From Alphaproteobacteria bacterium (GTDB taxonomy: Bacteria; Pseudomonadota; Alphaproteobacteria; UBA7985; JAUIBT01): a stretch of DNA of 64,000 bases. Below, piece after piece: positions 53,153-62,152 of this stretch (within the stretch, counting starts at the first letter, position 1; every line of letters starts with the position of its first letter). The notes beneath the pieces were generated by a model, which ran no database searches, was not told the DNA's origin, and saw only the letters and a list, made by a program, of their open reading frames with translations. Location of the stretch: NCBI GenBank assembly GCA_030428565.1, contig JAUIDR010000002.1:1-64000 (forward strand). The letters are read 5' to 3'. The position numbers and the translations under genes are program-made.

Positions 53153-54319
53153 ATGTCTTCTTATCTCTTTACGTCTGAATCGGTCTCTGAGGGCCATCCC
53201 GACAAAATTTGCGACCAGATTTCGGACACCATCGCCGACATCTTTTACAAGCGCAACGGCCAAAACGCCCGCATCGCGGTCGAGGCCCTGGCCACGACGC
53301 AAAAAGTGGTTTTGGCAGGCGAAGTCCGCGGCGATGTCAGCCACGAGGAGATGGTGCAAGCCGCCCGCGATACCGTGCGCCGCATTGGCTATGAGCAGGA
53401 CGGCTTCCATTGGGAAAACATGAGCGTCGATTGCTACGTTCACGAGCAGTCCGCGCACATTGCCCAAGGGGTCGACGACAGCGCTGACCTCAAGGGCCAA
53501 GAAGGTGCAGGCGACCAGGGCATTATGTTCGGCTTTGCCTGCAACGAGACCGACGAGCTGATGCCCGCCCCGATCCTATTGGCGCATAAAATGCTGCGCT
53601 ATCTGTCTGACACGCGCCATGGCGGAGAGACCCGCCTGCTGCCCGATGCCAAGAGCCAAGTCACCTTACGCTATGAGAACGGTAAGCCCGTCGCGGTCGA
53701 TACGATTTTGGTCTCCCACCAACACGCGCCCGGCCTGACACCGGCGGATGTCAAAGAACTGGTACGCCCAGACGTAGCCCGCGCTCTGGCCGAGAGCGGC
53801 TGGGAAATCCCCGAAGACAAATTTTACGTCAACCCCACCGGCACCTTTGAAATCGGCGGTCCCGACGGGGATGCGGGCCTGACCGGCCGCAAGATCATCG
53901 TTGATACCTACGGCGGTGCTGCGCGGCACGGCGGCGGCGCCTTTTCGGGCAAAGATTGCACCAAGGTGGACCGATCAGCGGCCTATGCCGCACGCTATAT
54001 CGCCAAGAACGTGGTCGCAGCAGGCCTCGCTGATCGCTGCGAAATTCAGCTGTCTTATGCCATCGGCGTCGCGCGTCCTTTGTCGATCTTTGTCGATACC
54101 TTTGGCACCGGCAAAGTGGACGAGGAGCGCTTGGGCGTTCTGCTCAACGAAGTGGCCGACTTCTCGCCCGCTGGCATCCGAAAAATGCTCGACCTCGCCA
54201 AGCCCATCTATGCCAGAACCGCAGCTTATGGCCATTTTGGCCGCGAGCCCGAAAACGACGGCGGCTTTTCATGGGAACGCCTCAACCTGGTCAATGAGCT
54301 CAAGCGTGCCCTGGGCTAA
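53153..54319 (+). CDS. metK: S-adenosylmethionine synthetase
   Basis: 388 residues. [18 protein letters not shown] at the start, [16 protein letters not shown] and the C-terminal [22 protein letters not shown], which carry the ATP and metal ligands, are intact. It makes SAM from methionine and ATP. It is placed between ahcY and adenosine kinase, so three steps of the SAM cycle are encoded side by side. Confidence 0.97.
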   Translation: MSSYLFTSESVSEGHPDKICDQISDTIADIFYKRNGQNARIAVEALATTQKVVLAGEVRGDVSHEEMVQAARDTVRRIGYEQDGFHWENMSVDCYVHEQSAHIAQGVDDSADLKGQEGAGDQGIMFGFACNETDELMPAPILLAHKMLRYLSDTRHGGETRLLPDAKSQVTLRYENGKPVAVDTILVSHQHAPGLTPADVKELVRPDVARALAESGWEIPEDKFYVNPTGTFEIGGPDGDAGLTGRKIIVDTYGGAARHGGGAFSGKDCTKVDRSAAYAARYIAKNVVAAGLADRCEIQLSYAIGVARPLSIFVDTFGTGKVDEERLGVLLNEVADFSPAGIRKMLDLAKPIYARTAAYGHFGREPENDGGFSWERLNLVNELKRALG

Positions 54320-54388
54320 AGCATCGCAACCGCGCGAGCTTGCCAGACCCGACTTGCCCTAACTGTTCTAACAACAAGGCCCGCCCCC

Positions 54389-55354
54389 GTGACTTCTGCG
54401 TCCGCATCTTATGATCTGCTTTGCATCGGCAACGCCATTGTCGATGTCATCGCCACCTGCCCTGAAGAGCTGATAAGCAACGAAAAGATGATCAAGGGCG
54501 ATATGCAATTGATCGATTCTGAGCGCGCGTTGCACCTCTATGATCTGATGCGCGGCACGGTCGAGACCTCGGGCGGCTCGGCGGCCAACACCGCCGCGGG
54601 CTTTGCCAAACTGGGCGGCTCGGTCGCCTTCGTGGGCAAAGTACAAAATGACCCCTTGGGCCAGGTTTATATCGACGATATCTCGAACATCGGCGTAGCC
54701 TACCCTTGCAACAAAGCAGACAAAGGGGCACCGACGGGCCGCTCAATGATCTTCGTCACCCCCGACGGCGAGCGTACCATGAACACCTTCTTGGGCGCCG
54801 CGGTCGAGCTGACTCCCGAAGAACTGCCCGGTGATGCCATCGCCAACAGTGCCATTTCTTACTTGGAAGGCTATTTGTTCGATTCGCCCACCGCGCGCCA
54901 AGCCTGTATCGAGACCGCCGAACAAGCCAAAGCGGCAGGCCGCAAAACCGCGCTGTCTTTGTCAGCCTTTTTCATCGCTGCGACCCATCGCTATGACTTC
55001 TTGGGCATGATGTCCGAAGGCCTGGTGGACTATGTGTTCGCCAACGCCGAAGAAGCCCGCATTTTCGCCAAGACCGACTCGCTGGACGCTGCTTTGGACT
55101 TTCTGACCGCGCGCGTGCCTTGTGCCATCGTCACCACTGGCCCCAAAGGCTCGGTCACGGCTGAAGGCGATCAGCGCACCGTCGTTCCCGCGACCCCAAT
55201 TGATAAGCGCGTTGATGCAACGGGCGCAGGCGATGCCTTCGCAGCCGGCTACCTCTACGGGCTCAGCCAAGGCGAGCCCCACGAGAACTGCGCGCGCCGG
55301 GGCTCAGATATGGCCGCGCGGGTCATCCAGCAAATGGGCCCCCGCCTGGCCTAG
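54389..55354 (+). CDS. Adenosine kinase (PfkB family)
   Basis: 321 residues from a GTG at 54389. PfkB signatures: SGGSAANTAAGFAKLGGSVAFVGKV near the N-terminus and VDATGAGDAFAAGYLYGLSQGE with the catalytic Asp near the end. Its place after ahcY and metK fits adenosine kinase, which removes the adenosine made by AhcY and drives that reversible step forward. Substrate assigned from context and the family layout. The last codons and stop are exactly duplicated downstream (55339-55370). Confidence 0.88.
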   Translation: MTSASASYDLLCIGNAIVDVIATCPEELISNEKMIKGDMQLIDSERALHLYDLMRGTVETSGGSAANTAAGFAKLGGSVAFVGKVQNDPLGQVYIDDISNIGVAYPCNKADKGAPTGRSMIFVTPDGERTMNTFLGAAVELTPEELPGDAIANSAISYLEGYLFDSPTARQACIETAEQAKAAGRKTALSLSAFFIAATHRYDFLGMMSEGLVDYVFANAEEARIFAKTDSLDAALDFLTARVPCAIVTTGPKGSVTAEGDQRTVVPATPIDKRVDATGAGDAFAAGYLYGLSQGEPHENCARRGSDMAARVIQQMGPRLA

Positions 55355-55370
55355 CCCCCGCCTGGCCTAG
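55339..55370. repeat. Exact 16-bp duplication containing the adenosine kinase stop
   Basis: CCCCCGCCTGGCCTAG occurs at 55339-55354 and again immediately at 55355-55370. The first copy encodes the last residues and the TAG stop of the adenosine kinase gene. A third copy begins with CCCC. Confidence 0.95.
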
Positions 55371-55639
55371 CCCCAATCGCGAGTAGGGCCTTGCCGCTTA
55401 CAGGCAGGCCCGTTTGGGCCCCTACAGTCATTTCCGCGGGTAACCGGATGCCAGTGCTCTGGTAAGCATCCACGGCGCGTTGGTCCGCCTTGCCCGGGTC
55501 ATGGACGCGGCAGGCTGCCCGCTCACCATCACGCCACGCCCCTTGCAATTTGCACGCAACCAGCCTAGCTCTGAGGTTTAACTTCACATCGCCTTGGGTC
55601 ATTTTCTGGCTCAGCGAAGGTACTAGCGGGAGCCGTAGC

Positions 55640-56629
55640 TTGATCGATCCCTTTGGACGCACCGTCTCTTATCTTCGGGTCTCAGTGACCGACCGCTGCG
55701 ACTTGCGCTGCCAGTACTGCATGTCCGAAGACATGACCTTTTTGCCCAAAAAAGACCTGCTGAGCCTGGAAGAGCTGGACCGTGTCTGCTCGACGTTTGT
55801 GCGTCTTGGCGTCAAAAAGCTGCGACTGACCGGCGGTGAGCCCTTGGTCCGTAAGGGTATTATGACCCTTATCGACGGCCTGGGTCGTCACCTGGAGACC
55901 GGCGCACTGGAAGAATTGACCTTGACCACCAACGGCACCCAGTTGGATCGCTTTGCGGAGCCGCTGCGCCGCGCCGGTGTGCGTCGCGTCAACGTCTCGC
56001 TGGATACGCTGCTGCCGGACAAGTTCCAGGCCATTACCCGCTGGGGTAAAATCGAACAGGTTTTCAACGGCTTGGAAGCCGCCAAGCGCGCGGGCCTAGC
56101 GGTAAAAATCAACATGGTGGCGCTGAAGGGCGTCAACGATGCAGAGATCCCTGCCATGGTGCAGTGGTGCGGCGAGCAAGGTTTCGATTTGACCTTTATC
56201 GAGGTCATGCCGATGGGCGATATGGGCGAACAAGACCGCGCCGATCAATACATGCCGTTGACCGAAGTCCGTGCGCGACTGGCCCAGCACTACAGCTTGC
56301 AAGAATTGGATTATCAAACCGGCGGTCCGGCACGTTATGTGCGGCTGGGCGAGACCGGCCAGCGCATCGGTTTCATTACACCCTTGACCCATAATTTTTG
56401 CGAGAGCTGTAATCGCGTGCGCCTGACCTGCACTGGCACGCTCTACATGTGCTTGGGTCAAGACGATGCCACCGATCTGCGTGCTGCGGTGCGCGCCTCG
56501 CAGAGCGACGCGCCCTTAGAAGACGCCATTCACAATGCCATTGCGCGCAAGCCCAAAGGCCACGACTTCATTATTGGCCGCGGCTTGGGCCCAGCGGTGG
56601 CCCGTCACATGTCGGTCACGGGCGGCTAG
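55640..56629 (+). CDS. moaA: GTP 3',8-cyclase MoaA
   Basis: 329 residues from the TTG at 55640 (GGGAG upstream); the frame is open further left, but that sequence is not MoaA-like. N-terminal radical SAM cluster CDLRCQYC (C-x3-C-x2-C including the preceding Cys), [14 protein letters not shown], and the C-terminal second cluster [18 protein letters not shown]. The Gly-Gly tail (MSVTGG) is intact. It makes the first intermediate of molybdenum cofactor synthesis from GTP. No other moa gene is near. Confidence 0.95.
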   Translation: MIDPFGRTVSYLRVSVTDRCDLRCQYCMSEDMTFLPKKDLLSLEELDRVCSTFVRLGVKKLRLTGGEPLVRKGIMTLIDGLGRHLETGALEELTLTTNGTQLDRFAEPLRRAGVRRVNVSLDTLLPDKFQAITRWGKIEQVFNGLEAAKRAGLAVKINMVALKGVNDAEIPAMVQWCGEQGFDLTFIEVMPMGDMGEQDRADQYMPLTEVRARLAQHYSLQELDYQTGGPARYVRLGETGQRIGFITPLTHNFCESCNRVRLTCTGTLYMCLGQDDATDLRAAVRASQSDAPLEDAIHNAIARKPKGHDFIIGRGLGPAVARHMSVTGG

Positions 56630-56649
56630 ACCGGCAAGAGCCTGCGGCT

Positions 56650-57807
56650 ATGATCTACCTCGACAACCAAGCCTCTACGCCTTGCGATCCGCGCGTGCTG
56701 GAGGCCATGGCCCCTTTCTGGCAGCGCCTCTACGGCAACCCACACTCCATTGAGCACGGGCACGGGCTGATGCTGGCTGGCAAGGTGGAAGAGGCGCGCG
56801 CGCAAGTCGCCACAGCCGTCGGGGCCGATCCGCGCGAGATTATCTTCACGTCCGGAGCCACCGAAGCCAATAACCTGGCCATTAAGGGCGCGGCTTTGTT
56901 TGCTCAGCAACACCCGACCAGAGCTAGCCAAGGGCGCGGCAAAATCCTGACCTTTGCCACGGAACACAAGTGCGTTCTGGAGAGCGTCAAAGCGACCGCC
57001 GCTTGGGGCTTTGAACCGATTGTCTTGCCGGTTGGCAATGATGGTTTGGTGGACTGGCCAGCTTATAAAGCGGCCCTCGACGAACAGGTTCTTCTGGTCT
57101 CGGCCATGGCGGTCAATAATGAGACCGGTGTCATTCAACCCATCGCCCAAATGGCTGAAGCCGCGAAGGCAATGGGCGCAAAATTCCATTGCGACGGCGC
57201 GCAGGCCTTGGGCAAAATCCCGCTGGATGTCGAAGCGCTGGGTATCGACCTTTTGAGCCTATCCGGCCACAAGGCCTACGGCCCCATGGGCATGGGCGCG
57301 CTCTATGTACGGCGGCGGCCGCGCGTGCGTTTGCAGCCGTTGATCAGCGGCGGCGGCCAAGAACGGGGCCTACGCTCGGGCACCCTGCCCCTTCCTTTGG
57401 TCGTGGGCTTCGGCAAAGCCGCCGAGCTTGCGGCACAAGAACAAGCCCAAGACGCGCAGCGAATGCGGGGCTGGCAGCAAGACATATTGGGGGTGGTCGC
57501 TCAACGCGCCAACGCCTTGCGGGTCAACGGCAGCTTGGATCAGCGCATCGCCCACAACCTGAATATCAGCTTCTTGCAGCTAGATCGCCAGGCCATGCTG
57601 CGGGCCTGGTCCGGCTTTGCCGTCTCCAGCGGCTCGGCTTGCTCGGCGGCGGATGTGGAGCCCTCCTACGTGCTGACCAGTATGGGACTTGCCCCCGATG
57701 TCGCCAGTGCCTCACTGCGCCTATCCTTTGGACGCCAGACCCGCGATGACGAGGTGGCACAGGTCTTGGCTCTGCTGAAAAGCCCGGCGCTCGAAGGCTC
57801 GTCTTGA
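56650..57807 (+). CDS. Cysteine desulfurase (NifS/IscS-type)
   Basis: 385 residues from the ATG at 56650. IYLDNQASTPCDPRVLEAM, ATEHKCVLE, HCDGAQALGKIPLD, the PLP Lys in SLSGHKAYGP and the active-site Cys loop SSGSACSAADVEPSYVLTSMG are in place. It takes sulfur from cysteine for Fe-S clusters or thiolation. It follows moaA by 20 nt. MoaA needs two Fe-S clusters and molybdopterin needs sulfur, so a role in cofactor sulfuration is attractive, but a general Fe-S role is equally possible. Confidence 0.93.
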   Translation: MIYLDNQASTPCDPRVLEAMAPFWQRLYGNPHSIEHGHGLMLAGKVEEARAQVATAVGADPREIIFTSGATEANNLAIKGAALFAQQHPTRASQGRGKILTFATEHKCVLESVKATAAWGFEPIVLPVGNDGLVDWPAYKAALDEQVLLVSAMAVNNETGVIQPIAQMAEAAKAMGAKFHCDGAQALGKIPLDVEALGIDLLSLSGHKAYGPMGMGALYVRRRPRVRLQPLISGGGQERGLRSGTLPLPLVVGFGKAAELAAQEQAQDAQRMRGWQQDILGVVAQRANALRVNGSLDQRIAHNLNISFLQLDRQAMLRAWSGFAVSSGSACSAADVEPSYVLTSMGLAPDVASASLRLSFGRQTRDDEVAQVLALLKSPALEGSS

Positions 57808-57915
57808 GGCATAGCTTTGCTTAGTGCAAGCCGCGAACGAGTGGCAACACGAGTGAGCATGGACTTGCGTTGGAAAGCAGTCAGCTGGAGCGGATCGGCT
57901 GTTGCTAATCCAGCG

Positions 57916-57949
57916 CCCGACGCGCTAGCCCACCCGACGCGCTAGCCCA
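57916..57949. repeat. Exact 17-bp duplication containing a stop codon
   Basis: CCCGACGCGCTAGCCCA occurs at 57916-57932 and again at 57933-57949. The second copy contains the stop codon (57942-57944, minus strand) of the coiled-coil/HHH gene. Same pattern as at 55339-55370. Confidence 0.95.
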
Positions 57950-59150
57950 AATGGCGCGCGCGCGTTGTTTCAAAGCTCTCGCCGTGCAACTCGGCGTGCA
58001 TGTCCTTGGCTTGTTGCACCCAGCCCTCGCGTTTGATGCGACCTTTGAAGGTCAGCATATTATCATCCAACCAAGCCAGCTTTTCATCGGTTAGAGCGGC
58101 GAGCTGCCAAAAGTGAAAGATGCCTTGCTCGTTGAGCGCTTGGGACAGCTTTGGGCCAATGCCGGAGATCTTCTTGAGATCGTCGGGCGCACCAAAGGGT
58201 TGGCCTGGGCGCAACATGGCGGGGCGTTCGCTTACCGCTGTTTCTTGGCTCGCATTGGGCTTGCCGGGCACCTCGGCCGCACCGGTCGCACCGGTCGCAT
58301 CGGCTCCGGCAAGCTGCTCATTTTGATTGTTGGACGGCGGATGGGGCACCAGCAAGCTACGCAAGCGGATGATCTCTGCATCCTTGTCGGCCTCCAGCGC
58401 GCGGCGGCGGCTGCGTCGTCCTTCCAGATCGGCGATGGTCTCACGCAAACTGGCCAGCTCACTGCGGGCTTGGTCACGTTCTTGCTTCAACGCGGTTAGC
58501 CGGCTCTCCAGCGCGCGTTGCCCATCTTCGCCCTCGTATTCGGCTGTGAGCCCCGCAAGCTCGGTGCGCAGGCGGTTGACCTCGGCTTCCAGCGCCACCC
58601 GCTGATCTTCTGCGGCGTCATCGCCGTGAGCCGCCCGGTCGGCGCGCGCCTCAGCCAAGGCTTTTTGCAGACTGTCGATTTCCTGCTCGGCTTCGATTTG
58701 CGCCGCCTCTAGCGATTGCAGGCGCTCTTGTTCGCTGGTGTGGCCGCGCAAGGTCTCATTCAACTCCCCAATACGCCCCCGCAAGCGCGCATTTTCAGCT
58801 TCCAGCGCGGCGCTCATATCGCCCTGGGCCAGCGCTTCTTGCGCTTCCTCGCCCAACCGCCCGCGCGTCACGCCGAGGCCTGTCTCCACCGAGCGACTGG
58901 CTTCAAGCTGCGACTTGAGCTGCAATATTTCACGGTCCTTTTCATCGCAACGCTGTTGCAGAGCCGATGCCCGGCTGCGCTCGGCCTTCAAATCACTGCT
59001 GGCTTTGCTGCTTGCGCCGCCTTCGATCGCTCCCACAGAGCTCCGCTGCGAGGCTTTTGTCCCGCGCCCCCAAATCAGCCAGGCAAATAAGACGCCCAGC
59101 GCCAAGGCCGCCAGCAGCATTAGGGACATTTCGCTCATCAGGTAAAGCAT
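57942..59150 (-). CDS. Membrane-anchored coiled-coil protein with C-terminal helix-hairpin-helix domain
   Basis: 402 residues. One N-terminal transmembrane helix (SLMLLAALALGVLFAWLIWG), then about 220 residues of charged coiled coil (from KASSDLKAERSRASALQQRCDEKDREILQLKSQL, about residues 49-82, onward), a Pro/Ala-rich linker, and a C-terminal domain (FGAPDDLKKISGIGPKLSQALNEQGIFHFWQLAALTD in residues about 325-361) of the kind annotated as 'flap-endonuclease-like 5' DNA nuclease' or HHH in alphaproteobacterial inner-membrane proteins. The ISGIGPKL motif is a classic HhH. Its start is 4 nt after the OmpA-family stop, so the two are an operon. Function unknown. Confidence 0.88.
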   Translation of the reverse strand: MLYLMSEMSLMLLAALALGVLFAWLIWGRGTKASQRSSVGAIEGGASSKASSDLKAERSRASALQQRCDEKDREILQLKSQLEASRSVETGLGVTRGRLGEEAQEALAQGDMSAALEAENARLRGRIGELNETLRGHTSEQERLQSLEAAQIEAEQEIDSLQKALAEARADRAAHGDDAAEDQRVALEAEVNRLRTELAGLTAEYEGEDGQRALESRLTALKQERDQARSELASLRETIADLEGRRSRRRALEADKDAEIIRLRSLLVPHPPSNNQNEQLAGADATGATGAAEVPGKPNASQETAVSERPAMLRPGQPFGAPDDLKKISGIGPKLSQALNEQGIFHFWQLAALTDEKLAWLDDNMLTFKGRIKREGWVQQAKDMHAELHGESFETTRARHLG

Positions 59151-59154
59151 GGGA

Positions 59155-61977
59155 TCAGTCCTCTATCTTAAATTCGATGCGCCGGTTTTCTTGGCGACCT
59201 TGGGCAGTTTGGTTGTCGGCAACGGGTTGGCTCTCGCCCATGCCGACCGCGTACACCCGCTCGCCGTCCACGCCCAAATCGACCAGGAAAGCGCGCACAG
59301 CTTCGGCGCGGCGCTCGCTCAAAAGCTGATTGGCTTGATCCTCGCCTTGGGCGTCGGTGTGGCCTTCAACCCGCAAGTGCCAGCCGGTGCCCTCCAAGCA
59401 AATTCGCGCCAGGCGCGCGAGCCGTTGCAAGAAGGCTTCGGATGAAGCGTCGATCTCAGCGCCACCGGTGGGGAATTTGATGATTTCTTCGCTCAAGGCC
59501 TGAACAAAGCGCTGTTCACAGCCTTGGCTAGACGGTGCGAAGCTGAAAATCGAAGCCAAGGCCTTGCGCTTGGCCTTGCCTGAACTGGGCATATTGGCAG
59601 CCACGTTACCGACCGGCGCTGCAGGCTGGTCGTCACGAGCCACGCCCTCGCTTCCCTCACCGCCTTGAGCGGGCTCGACCGCCTCGCTGCGGGCCAGGGG
59701 CTCAAAGCGGAAGGTGGGTTTGCTGCCCACCACGGCGTCTTGGCTCATCAAATTGCGAGCAACCGCCCGCTGCTCTTCACCTTTAGGAAACAGAGTAAGT
59801 TCAACGCCTTGATCGCTCGCGTAAGCCGAATAGGCCTGAATTTGCGCCAGCCCGCCGGACAGGGCCGCCAGGTGATCGACAGCAGGCGAGCCGGCGTCGG
59901 CTATATCGTTGATCTCCAATTGCAGCTCAGCGTCTTTGAACAGAGCCAACAGCCGCTCCTGGTCGCCAGCATCGCGCAACTGCCCGTCGATGGTCAGTCC
60001 GGCAGCCAAGCGGGTCAGGCGCACGCCCGAGCGAGGTTCGACCGCGGCCAATATGGCCGCGCGTTCACGATCAGAAGAAAACGCGCCTTCAAAGGTCAAA
60101 ACGCCGTCGATCAAACTAACCTCAACCCGTGCCATTTGGGCGATTTGAGCCCGGCGCATCCACAATTGGGTTACAGCCCCATCGGGGGTCGGCGACGCCA
60201 TGTCCACCTGGAGTTCGGAGAGGTCGGCTTGCGGGAACAAGAGCGCCAGTGCCGCCCAAGCGTCATCGCTTCGAACGCTACCGGTGATGCTCAAGGCATC
60301 GTCCTGCTTACTCAGGCGCAGCGCGGTAACGGCAGGGGCCGTCCTTGCGCCCTCGGCCAATGGCGATGCCACGGGGTGCAGCAAGGTCTCGCGCTCCACA
60401 TCGGTCAGGGCGATACCGGCAAGCTTGAGCAAGGCCTCGTATTGGGCAGGTGTTGCTATGGTCGATTGCTGAATGCGTGCAGACTGGTAGTAGATCGGCG
60501 CATAACTACTGTCCAAGACCTCGGCATTGTCGCCACTTGAACTAAATCTGAAGGTGGGCTCGGGGCCCAAAACAGACGGGTGCCGGAACAGAGCCTTGGC
60601 GACGCTCGCCTGCTCTTCACCGCGCGGGAACAAGCTCAGCTCGACACCGCGATCGGTCGCAAAGGCGGAATAGGCATTCAATTGGCGCAACTGCGGCTCC
60701 AGCGCTTGCAGGTGCGAGACAGCCCGCTGGTTCGACGAGGCTTCAGGGGTCACGCGCACACTGATTTGCGCGTCGGGATAGCTCTCGGGCGCATAAAGCG
60801 CTGCCAGAACCTGGCGTTCATCATCATCGCGCACCTGACCGCTGGCGACCAAACGGCCTTGGTAGACCTTGATCGAGATGCCGTCGTCGGGCTGGGTGGC
60901 TTGCAAGACCCGCGCATATTCTTCTTGGCTGGTATACCGGCCCTCGAAGGTGGGAATGCCGCGCTCTTGGCTGATGGTCAGGCGGCTAATCGCGGTGAGT
61001 AACGAGCGGCGTTGGGCCACCTGCACCATGAAGCCCGGCAGGGTCTGAGTCTGGGTGGTAATGACCACCGGCGTCAAGTCAGCGGCGGGTATCAGATCTT
61101 CCAGCTCGCGGCGCTGGGCCACGTTGGCCAACGATCCGGACAGCGTCAGGCGGGTCCCGTCTTTTTCGATCCGCAATGGCTTGATGGTGGCGGGTTTGCC
61201 GATAATGGCTTCTTTGTCGGCGTCGCTCAGCTCAAAATCAGCGGCGGAAAATTTGCGCAGCATGCGCTCGCCCGTGGCGTTCAATATGACCGCCCCGACC
61301 TTGGCTTGTTCGGGCAGGTCTTCTGCGAAATGCTCCAAAAACGCCGCCTGCGCCTCTGGGCTCTTGGCTTGGCCAATAACCGAGACCACGGTATCGCGCA
61401 CAACAAAGCCGCCAGATATCAGCATGTCGGAACGCTCGCGCGCCACCCGCTCGACGCCATAGAACAGAGCAATGGCCGGATCATCGGGCGACAAGTCGCG
61501 ATTGATCGGCATGTAGCCAATGCGATGCATGCCCGAAGGAGCTACTAGAAATTCATAGGCGTAGGGCGTCTCCAACAAGGGTTGCTCGCCCGCATCGGTT
61601 CCGTCCTCAGCCTGGCCAGACTGCGAAGCGCTGGAGCGTTGGCCCGGCAAAAGGATGGCAGGCAAAGCCTCGAAGGCCTCAGCATCAAGGCTGACAATTT
61701 TGGCCTCCCGCGCGCCCGGCACTTGAGCTAGTAAGGGTTTGAAAGCCTCCAAAACGGCAGGCTTGGCGGTGGAATAAAGGCGCACATGACGCCCCTCGAC
61801 ATCCAGCTTAACAGGCACCGGCACCTTACCAGCCAAAACGCTAAAGCTTTGCTCGAAAATGCGGGTTTGAATGGCACTCGCCCAGGTCTGTATGCCGAAC
61901 CATAACGCGACCAACAGCAAGGCCAAGACAGCGGTCTTTAGCCAAAACCAAGGAGCGCGAGCAAGATTAGCGAGCAT
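59155..61977 (-). CDS. Large OmpA-family protein with duplicated BON-like repeats
   Basis: 940 residues. N-terminal anchor helix (LKTAVLALLLVALWFGIQTW), then a long region with repeated short alpha/beta units that look like BON domains, and a C-terminal OmpA peptidoglycan-binding domain (IKFPTGGAEIDASSEAF, RVEGHTDAQGED, NQLLSERRAEAVRAFLVDLGV; about residues 833-938). A long internal duplication is clear: residues about 421-478 (LNAYSAFATDRGVELSLFPRGEEQ..) match 700-758 (IQAYSAYASDQGVELTLFPKGEEQ..). It should stretch from the inner membrane into the peptidoglycan. It is co-transcribed with the coiled-coil/HHH protein. Confidence 0.9.
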   Translation of the reverse strand: MLANLARAPWFWLKTAVLALLLVALWFGIQTWASAIQTRIFEQSFSVLAGKVPVPVKLDVEGRHVRLYSTAKPAVLEAFKPLLAQVPGAREAKIVSLDAEAFEALPAILLPGQRSSASQSGQAEDGTDAGEQPLLETPYAYEFLVAPSGMHRIGYMPINRDLSPDDPAIALFYGVERVARERSDMLISGGFVVRDTVVSVIGQAKSPEAQAAFLEHFAEDLPEQAKVGAVILNATGERMLRKFSAADFELSDADKEAIIGKPATIKPLRIEKDGTRLTLSGSLANVAQRRELEDLIPAADLTPVVITTQTQTLPGFMVQVAQRRSLLTAISRLTISQERGIPTFEGRYTSQEEYARVLQATQPDDGISIKVYQGRLVASGQVRDDDERQVLAALYAPESYPDAQISVRVTPEASSNQRAVSHLQALEPQLRQLNAYSAFATDRGVELSLFPRGEEQASVAKALFRHPSVLGPEPTFRFSSSGDNAEVLDSSYAPIYYQSARIQQSTIATPAQYEALLKLAGIALTDVERETLLHPVASPLAEGARTAPAVTALRLSKQDDALSITGSVRSDDAWAALALLFPQADLSELQVDMASPTPDGAVTQLWMRRAQIAQMARVEVSLIDGVLTFEGAFSSDRERAAILAAVEPRSGVRLTRLAAGLTIDGQLRDAGDQERLLALFKDAELQLEINDIADAGSPAVDHLAALSGGLAQIQAYSAYASDQGVELTLFPKGEEQRAVARNLMSQDAVVGSKPTFRFEPLARSEAVEPAQGGEGSEGVARDDQPAAPVGNVAANMPSSGKAKRKALASIFSFAPSSQGCEQRFVQALSEEIIKFPTGGAEIDASSEAFLQRLARLARICLEGTGWHLRVEGHTDAQGEDQANQLLSERRAEAVRAFLVDLGVDGERVYAVGMGESQPVADNQTAQGRQENRRIEFKIED

Positions 61978-62152
61978 GGCAAAGCTCCAAGGGCGAAGCG
62001 GCCTGCGCCCAGGCGCGGCAAGACACTAAGGTCTTGTTGGTACGATATTTTGGGATACGAGCCATCAAGCAGGTCTTTGGCTAAGGGGCGTCGGGAGCTG
62101 GGAAGCATTGAGGTGCTCTCATCCTAGTCTTTTCTTGCGACCTTACAAGGGG

